Shown here in pieces: positions 33,556-37,204 of a stretch of DNA of 37,204 nucleotides. Numbering within the stretch: the stretch's first letter is position 1; the number at the start of each line of letters is the position of its first letter. The stretch covers positions 1 through 37,204 of the forward strand of contig CAZWUW010000019.1 of assembly GCA_964636895.1 (NCBI GenBank), given 5' to 3'. The notes below the pieces were generated by a model. The model had not been told where the DNA came from. It did no database searches and worked only from the letters and a program-made list of their open reading frames with translations. The DNA comes from CAZWUW01 sp964636895. Its GTDB lineage: Bacteria > Bacillota > Thermincolia > Thermincolales > CAZWUW01. The position numbers and the translations under genes are program-made.

Positions 33556-34194
33556 CTATACCCCATTCAACACCGTCCCGATAATCCTGGCATTGGCCTT
33601 TTCCAGTCGCTCTTTGGCCTGTTTGACAGCATCTGTTTTTGTTTTGCCGGCTTTAATCACTAAAATCACGCCATCTACAACAGCCGACAGTACGGCAGCG
33701 TCGGCCCTGATCAAAACCGGTGGGGAATCCACCAGGACGATGTCGGCCATTTCTGCCAATGCTTTAAATACTGTTTTTGCCTTGTCAGATTGCAGAAGTT
33801 CGGATGGATTGGGCGGCAGCGGTCCAGCGGTAAGCACTTTCAGGTTTGGTATAGCGGTTGCTTTCAGCGCCTGGGCGATTTCCCCGTTTTCTGTCCCGCT
33901 TCCGGTCAGGACACCGGTTAAGCCCATATTATTAGAGAGTCCAAAAATGGTATGCTGCTCAGCCTGCCGCAGGTCGCAATCCACAATGATTACTCTGGCC
34001 CCGGTCTGAGCCAGCACCGTTCCCAGGTTGGCTACCGTATAAGACTTGCCCTCCATTTGCCTGGAACTGGTGACCAATAATAACTTGATCGACTTATCCA
34101 CCGCTGCAAATTTCAGATTGGTCCGCAGCAGCCGGAATGCCTCGGCTACCGGCGATTTTGAGTCAGTATCAGCGATTACTTTGACTTTTTCCAT
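33556..34194 (-). CDS. CpsD/CapB-like bacterial tyrosine kinase (P-loop)
   Basis: The 212-residue protein has the BY-kinase ATPase core: the RLLRTNLKFA helix, Walker A in SSRQMEGKSYT (K50, S51), Walker A' VIIVDCDLR (D72, D74) and Walker B DIVLVDSPPVL. It normally pairs with Wzz to control chain length and export. Here the protein ends right after the ATPase core (RIIGTVLNGV) and has no C-terminal tyrosine cluster; the only tyrosine is Y52 beside the P-loop. Cluster autophosphorylation therefore looks impossible. It follows wzz by 50 bases. Confidence 0.86.
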   Translation of the reverse strand: MEKVKVIADTDSKSPVAEAFRLLRTNLKFAAVDKSIKLLLVTSSRQMEGKSYTVANLGTVLAQTGARVIIVDCDLRQAEQHTIFGLSNNMGLTGVLTGSGTENGEIAQALKATAIPNLKVLTAGPLPPNPSELLQSDKAKTVFKALAEMADIVLVDSPPVLIRADAAVLSAVVDGVILVIKAGKTKTDAVKQAKERLEKANARIIGTVLNGV

Positions 34195-34244
34195 GTCTGC
34201 CTGCCTCTCATTAACTAATTTTCATGTTTAATTCACATATAGGT

Positions 34245-35615
34245 TTACATGTTAAGTGGTTGTCCAACGTTTTCTGCCGGCAATTTCACGCTTCTCCCTT
34301 TAAAAGGTTTATAAACAGGTATTTGTCCTAATACCGGCAAGCCAAACAGCTCCTCTGCTTTTTCCGGTGTTTTGACCGTATTATCCAGATAATTCAATAA
34401 GAATGCCATTACTACGGAAACCATCAGGCCTATTACCAGGGCAACCGCCATATTCAACATATTGTTTGGTTTAAAGGGCACATCCGGCACTGCCGCCGGG
34501 GATACTACCACCAGGCTGGTCTCGCCGAACTTCAGGGACCTGCCGATCTGGGTTTCGTTGATTTTGTTTTTCAGCAGGGCGCTGGTTTCTTCGAGGCGGG
34601 AAACTTCTTTTTGGGCCATTTCCAGCACAGTTTTCTTTTGGGCCAACTCAATTTGCAGGTCTTTTAGTTCTTTATTCAACTGACCGATTACGGATCCAGT
34701 ACTGCCAACTTCCGAACCCTTTTCCGCCAGTTCAATGGTCTTTTGATTGAGGATGGTTTTCAGGTCTGTGTAAGCAGGATTAACTTCTTCAGTTTCCATT
34801 AGCCTGCCGATGCGATCCTGTTCTTTAAGCACCTTAAGCATAGGCGGAGTAATTTTGAGCTGGGCCTCGGCCTGCTGTTTGCCGGCTAATAGCTGCCTGT
34901 GTTCAGTCTTCACCTGCAAAAACCGGGACTGGTACTTGGATAAATCCTGGCTTTTGCTAGTAATCAGCTGTTGTATTATATCTGCCCCTCTTGGCTGGGC
35001 CTGCAGGCTTTTTAGTTTTTCTACAGACTTTTTCAGTTCTTCGTCTGCTTTGACCGCCTGGTTTTTCAGGAATTCCACCGATTTACCCATTTGCTGTTCG
35101 TTGGTGGCCGAAATAAACTCGAGAAATTCCGTGGTTAAGGTATTGGCAATTTTAGTTGCCAGGAAAGGGTCATTATGCGTTACTATCACATCAATTAAAT
35201 TGGTATCTTTGACAGCGCCAATAGTAACGTAAGCGGCCAGGCTTGCCGGGGTATATCCGGCCTGATCCAGCTTCAGTTTTTTGATTACCCGCTCCATCAC
35301 GGCGTCGCTTTGCAACTGCCCCACATAGGTGTTAATGGTCATCTCCGGCAGGCGGGAGATGGTGTTGACCAGGCCCATCAGCCCCTGCTCTTCTTTGCCC
35401 GCACCGGAGCCGGTGTTGTCCGGGGCAGCTTGGGTTACAAGCAATACCGCCCTGGTTTCATATACCGGGGCCAGCACATAAAAGCTAAAAATTCCGCTGG
35501 CCATTATGGCGATAAGCGTTACGGCCACAATAACCCGGTAACGTTTTTTGAGGATGGAAAACATCTCCCGTAATTCTATTTCGTCACCTGGCTGATGATT
35601 GTTTTGCTGTTCCAT
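34245..35615 (-). CDS. Wzz-type chain-length determinant protein
   Basis: The 456-residue protein has two membrane helices (about residues 30-50 and 388-410), a periplasm-equivalent Wzz domain and a long coiled-coil region (about 170-370, rich in KLKSLQAQ and ELKDLQIELAQKK). A PxxP-like VPDVPFKPNNML precedes the second helix, and a short cytoplasmic tail follows. It sets polymer length and works with the BY-kinase-like ATPase. It is the first gene after the palindrome-linked promoter; GGGGGAATTAATAG precedes its ATG. Confidence 0.9.
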   Translation of the reverse strand: MEQQNNHQPGDEIELREMFSILKKRYRVIVAVTLIAIMASGIFSFYVLAPVYETRAVLLVTQAAPDNTGSGAGKEEQGLMGLVNTISRLPEMTINTYVGQLQSDAVMERVIKKLKLDQAGYTPASLAAYVTIGAVKDTNLIDVIVTHNDPFLATKIANTLTTEFLEFISATNEQQMGKSVEFLKNQAVKADEELKKSVEKLKSLQAQPRGADIIQQLITSKSQDLSKYQSRFLQVKTEHRQLLAGKQQAEAQLKITPPMLKVLKEQDRIGRLMETEEVNPAYTDLKTILNQKTIELAEKGSEVGSTGSVIGQLNKELKDLQIELAQKKTVLEMAQKEVSRLEETSALLKNKINETQIGRSLKFGETSLVVVSPAAVPDVPFKPNNMLNMAVALVIGLMVSVVMAFLLNYLDNTVKTPEKAEELFGLPVLGQIPVYKPFKGRSVKLPAENVGQPLNM

Positions 35616-35638
35616 CTATTAATTCCCCCGTTTTGATT

Positions 35639-35668
35639 TAAATAAAGCCACCCTAATCCGGGTGGGCT
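35639..35668 (-). terminator. intrinsic terminator in the exopolysaccharide leader
   Basis: On the minus strand AGCC(C)ACCC pairs with GGGTGGCT (eight pairs, one bulge) around GGATTA, followed by TTTATTT. It lies between the promoter and wzz, so it probably attenuates the operon rather than ending it. The U-tract is short. Confidence 0.65.
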
Positions 35669-35729
35669 CCGATAGTGCGGTCACCTTTTGACATGTTTTG
35701 CCTATCCTGCCAACAAACAAATGTATCTT
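35669..35729 (-). promoter_or_regulatory. unclassified structured leader of the exopolysaccharide operon
   Basis: The minus strand contains GATAG and CTATC that can pair around an inner GTCA-AAAGG-TGAC hairpin, with AGGCAAAAC and CCGCA at the junction, leading into the terminator. The AGGCAAAAC segment recalls GEMM aptamers, but the GACGCAAA core is absent. It could be a novel or degenerate riboswitch or a protein-binding leader. Confidence 0.4.
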
Positions 35730-35735
35730 GCTTTT

Positions 35736-35764
35736 ATTTTATAGAATTTGGTAAAAGCTGTCCA
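35736..35764 (-). promoter_or_regulatory. sigma-A promoter of the exopolysaccharide operon
   Basis: TGGACA (35759-35764) and TAAAAT (35736-35741) are separated by exactly 17 bases, giving an expected start near 35729, about 114 bases before the wzz ATG. The perfect palindrome ends one base upstream of the -35 box. Confidence 0.65.
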
Positions 35765-35765
35765 G

Positions 35766-35797
35766 AATAATTTGTCGAAATATTTCGACAAATTATT
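35766..35797. promoter_or_regulatory. perfect 32-bp palindrome with two inverted TGTCGAA boxes
   Basis: AATAATTTGTCGAAAT (35766-35781) is followed directly by its exact reverse complement. It contains TGTCGAA (35773-35779) and TTCGACA (35784-35790), each a perfect Spo0A box. It sits immediately upstream of the -35 box, an activator position. A dimeric regulator other than Spo0A is also possible. Confidence 0.72.
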
Positions 35798-35828
35798 GGT
35801 TTTAATGCGCTTCACACATCACTTTAAT

Positions 35829-35857
35829 AAAAAACAGTGTAGCTACTAGCTACACTG
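35829..35857 (-). terminator. intrinsic terminator after the methyltransferase gene
   Basis: On the minus strand CAGTGTAGCT-AGT-AGCTACACTG forms a perfect 10-bp stem (35835-35857) followed by TTTTTTATT. It separates the methyltransferase gene from the exopolysaccharide promoter. Confidence 0.85.
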
Positions 35858-35877
35858 CTCATGCATCTGCTTCCTTT

Positions 35878-36441
35878 TTAGTCAGCCGCCGCTGCGTTTG
35901 CGGAACGCATACGGTATAAAATCCCTAATGAATGCCGGCCGTAATAGTGGCCAAGCTGCTTAAAACCATAACCGGCCATTATCTGATCCAGTTCTCCTCT
36001 TGAGTAGCTGCCTGCACAAAACAGGCAACGGTGCTGTGCGGCATTGTCGCATTCCACGCTTTTTAACAATTCCCGGCATCTTGTTTCAATCAGCAAATAC
36101 CCTCCCGGGCGCAAATTCATTACAATATTGTCAAGATAACGTTTTCTCTCCGCCGGGTCAGGTATGATAGTAAACACAAAAGTAGAAATAACGACATCGA
36201 CATTAAGGTTGGTTTGGTTAAGCTTGCCGACTTCCACTAAACCTAGCAGCCTGTTGGTACCGGCACCGTTCCTGACCCGGCGCAACTGTTCCGGCAAATC
36301 GGCTGCATATACATTAAACCCCTCCTGGGCCAGGAAACTGGCATTGCGTAAGTTTCCTGCCCCGTAATCAAGGACTTTATACGCTTTTCTTTTTTTGAAA
36401 AAAGGCAAAAACCGCGTTATGCTGCCCGCCACTGTTAGCAA
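35878..36441 (-). CDS. class I SAM-dependent methyltransferase
   Basis: The 187-residue protein has the SAM-binding motif VLDYGAGNLRNASFL (about residues 23-37), NVYAADLPEQL for the ribose-binding acid and VVISTFVFTII, followed by LRPGGYLLIETR. The substrate is unknown; a C-terminal CDNAAQHRCLFC segment has three cysteines. The start is TTG with GGGAGGG about eight bases upstream. The promoter is strong and overlaps a Fur-like box, so iron control is likely. It forms a single-gene unit ended by a hairpin terminator. Confidence 0.85.
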   Translation of the reverse strand: MLTVAGSITRFLPFFKKRKAYKVLDYGAGNLRNASFLAQEGFNVYAADLPEQLRRVRNGAGTNRLLGLVEVGKLNQTNLNVDVVISTFVFTIIPDPAERKRYLDNIVMNLRPGGYLLIETRCRELLKSVECDNAAQHRCLFCAGSYSRGELDQIMAGYGFKQLGHYYGRHSLGILYRMRSANAAAAD

Positions 36442-36463
36442 TGCAAATCCCTCCCGCTGGATT

Positions 36464-36482
36464 GATTTTGATTATCATTCTC
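36464..36482 (-). promoter_or_regulatory. Fur-box-like operator
   Basis: The minus strand reads GAGAATGATAATCAAAATC, matching the classical 19-bp Fur box GATAATGATAATCATTATC at 16 positions. It covers the expected transcription start of the methyltransferase gene, an ideal repressor position. Confidence 0.6.
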
Positions 36483-36488
36483 ATATAT

Positions 36489-36517
36489 ATTATCCTAGAA
36501 ATTTTTTCTTTTGTCAA
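36489..36517 (-). promoter_or_regulatory. sigma-A promoter of the methyltransferase gene
   Basis: A perfect TTGACA (36512-36517) and GATAAT (36489-36494) are separated by 17 bases, with an expected start near 36482, inside the Fur-like box. Confidence 0.75.
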
Positions 36518-36537
36518 TAAATAATGGTAACAATCCA

Positions 36538-36574
36538 CAAAAAAGCACGTCTTCGGCTCTTCAAAAGACGTGCT
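36538..36574 (-). terminator. intrinsic terminator after the LysE-family gene
   Basis: On the minus strand AGCACGTCTT (36565-36574) pairs with AAGACGTGCT (36544-36553) in a perfect 10-bp stem, followed by a TTTTTT run. It ends four bases after the exporter gene's stop. Confidence 0.88.
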
Positions 36575-36578
36575 CCTC

Positions 36579-37204
36579 TCAAAACAGCTTGCTTAGTCCT
36601 GAACGAAAAAAATCGATACCCAGCCAAATCAAAAATAACCCGCTGAGGCCGATGACCCATCGGTATATCCGGTCACTCATCAACTGCCGGCCGCCGGCAA
36701 CTGCCGCCGCAACAGCGGAATACCAAATCAGGTCGGCCAGAATATGGCCGCCAAAAAAGGCCCCCAGTCCGGCCGGCCCCATCGCCGAAGCCATGGTTAT
36801 ATAGCTCATGCCGATACCGGCCCACCAAAGGAACCAGTACGGGTTGGAAAGGCTGATCACAATACCCAGCAGCACCGGACCCGATAATACTTTTTTGTCC
36901 GTTACCGCCAAATCCAGAGATAAAGTCCCGCGCCAGGCATTACGGGCCATGTCAAAGCCTATCCATAGGAGCAGCGCCCCGCCCACAAGTCCGATTACCA
37001 CCGCAAACAACGGGTTTTGGAAAACCTTACTGAGACCTAACAGCAACCCGATCACCAGCCCTAATTCCAGCACAGCATGACCCAGCACTAGCAGGGGTCC
37101 GGCCTTAGATCCGCGCCGGGCGCTCCCGTTTATGGTTACCGTCAGTAAAGGCCCGGGCATCATGGCCCCTGGACGTCCGACCAGAAAATGGGTCAAGAGA
37201 ACCC
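36579..37204 (-). CDS. LysE-family transporter (5' end cut by the window)
   Basis: At least 205 residues are present with five or six hydrophobic segments and the family opening GAMMPGPLLTVTI near the N-terminus, then LVLGHAVLELGLVIGL and LGIVISLSNPYWFLWWAG. LysE-type proteins export amino acids or similar small molecules. A TTG at 37194-37196 could serve as a start, but the frame stays open to the edge and the family motif normally lies a few residues further in, so the true start is probably outside the window. Confidence 0.85.
   Translation of the reverse strand, partial: VLLTHFLVGRPGAMMPGPLLTVTINGSARRGSKAGPLLVLGHAVLELGLVIGLLLGLSKVFQNPLFAVVIGLVGGALLLWIGFDMARNAWRGTLSLDLAVTDKKVLSGPVLLGIVISLSNPYWFLWWAGIGMSYITMASAMGPAGLGAFFGGHILADLIWYSAVAAAVAGGRQLMSDRIYRWVIGLSGLFLIWLGIDFFRSGLSKLF

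Noticed and set aside
35669..35729. Calling the exopolysaccharide leader a second c-di-GMP-I riboswitch
   Set aside because: It has AGGCAAAAC and a GGAGCC-like part, but lacks the GACGCAAA core and the second hairpin of GEMM-I; similarity is too weak.

Overview
The window looks like chromosomal DNA of a spore-forming clostridial Firmicute, probably of the Peptococcaceae/Desulfotomaculum type. This is inferred from strong AGGAGG-type ribosome binding sites, frequent TTG and GTG starts, an S-layer-anchored protein, a gram-positive-type lipid kinase, Spo0A-box-like sites and a clostridial-style c-di-GMP-I riboswitch. No rRNA, tRNA, CRISPR array, insertion sequence or phage gene was seen. Nearly everything lies on the minus strand; only the DgkA-like gene (237-602) and the YdcF-like gene (2578-3186) are on the plus strand.

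Region 1 (1-3264) is housekeeping: the start of a MetE/UROD-like gene, a DgkA-family kinase, nagA, a small membrane protein, a zinc-ribbon protein and a YdcF/DUF218 protein.

Region 2 (3265-11530) is an alpha-glucan operon: a DUF4912 protein, a GH57 branching-enzyme/GT4 synthase fusion, a sugar nucleotidyltransferase with a degenerate phosphomutase domain, and a GH15 glucoamylase-like hydrolase. Its leader holds a clear c-di-GMP-I riboswitch followed by an intrinsic terminator. Upstream of that are a 22-bp tandem repeat and TGTCGAA boxes.

Region 3 (11530-20312) carries two tandem secreted seven-repeat propeller proteins (one with an Asp-rich tail, one with SLH domains), a previously unlisted 41-residue basic peptide, an ABC-2 exporter, an S26B signal-peptidase-like protein, a PqqD/RRE protein, an HprK-like kinase, a nucleotidyltransferase and a metallophosphoesterase. 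The kinase/PqqD/nucleotidyltransferase trio recalls lasso-peptide tailoring cassettes and the HPr-rel-A gene set. The peptide has a YxxPxI motif like the RRE-binding motif of lasso leaders. No lasso cyclase or B2 protease is present, so this may be a different peptide-modification or export system and is the best candidate for something undescribed.

Region 4 (20369-35800) is a Wzx/Wzy-type exopolysaccharide locus: Wzz, a BY-kinase-like ATPase, Wzx, Wzy, three glycosyltransferases, a heparinase-like lyase and a PglF/E/D/C-like set for making and priming a UDP-bacillosamine-type sugar. Its promoter is preceded by a perfect 32-bp palindrome built from two TGTCGAA boxes, and its leader carries an unclassified structured element and terminator. 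The AT-rich middle holds two gene remnants. The co-directional layout suggests regions 3 and 4 may be transcribed together and produce and decorate the cell envelope.

Region 5 (35829-37204) has a methyltransferase gene with a strong promoter and a Fur-box-like site, and a LysE-family exporter cut by the window edge.
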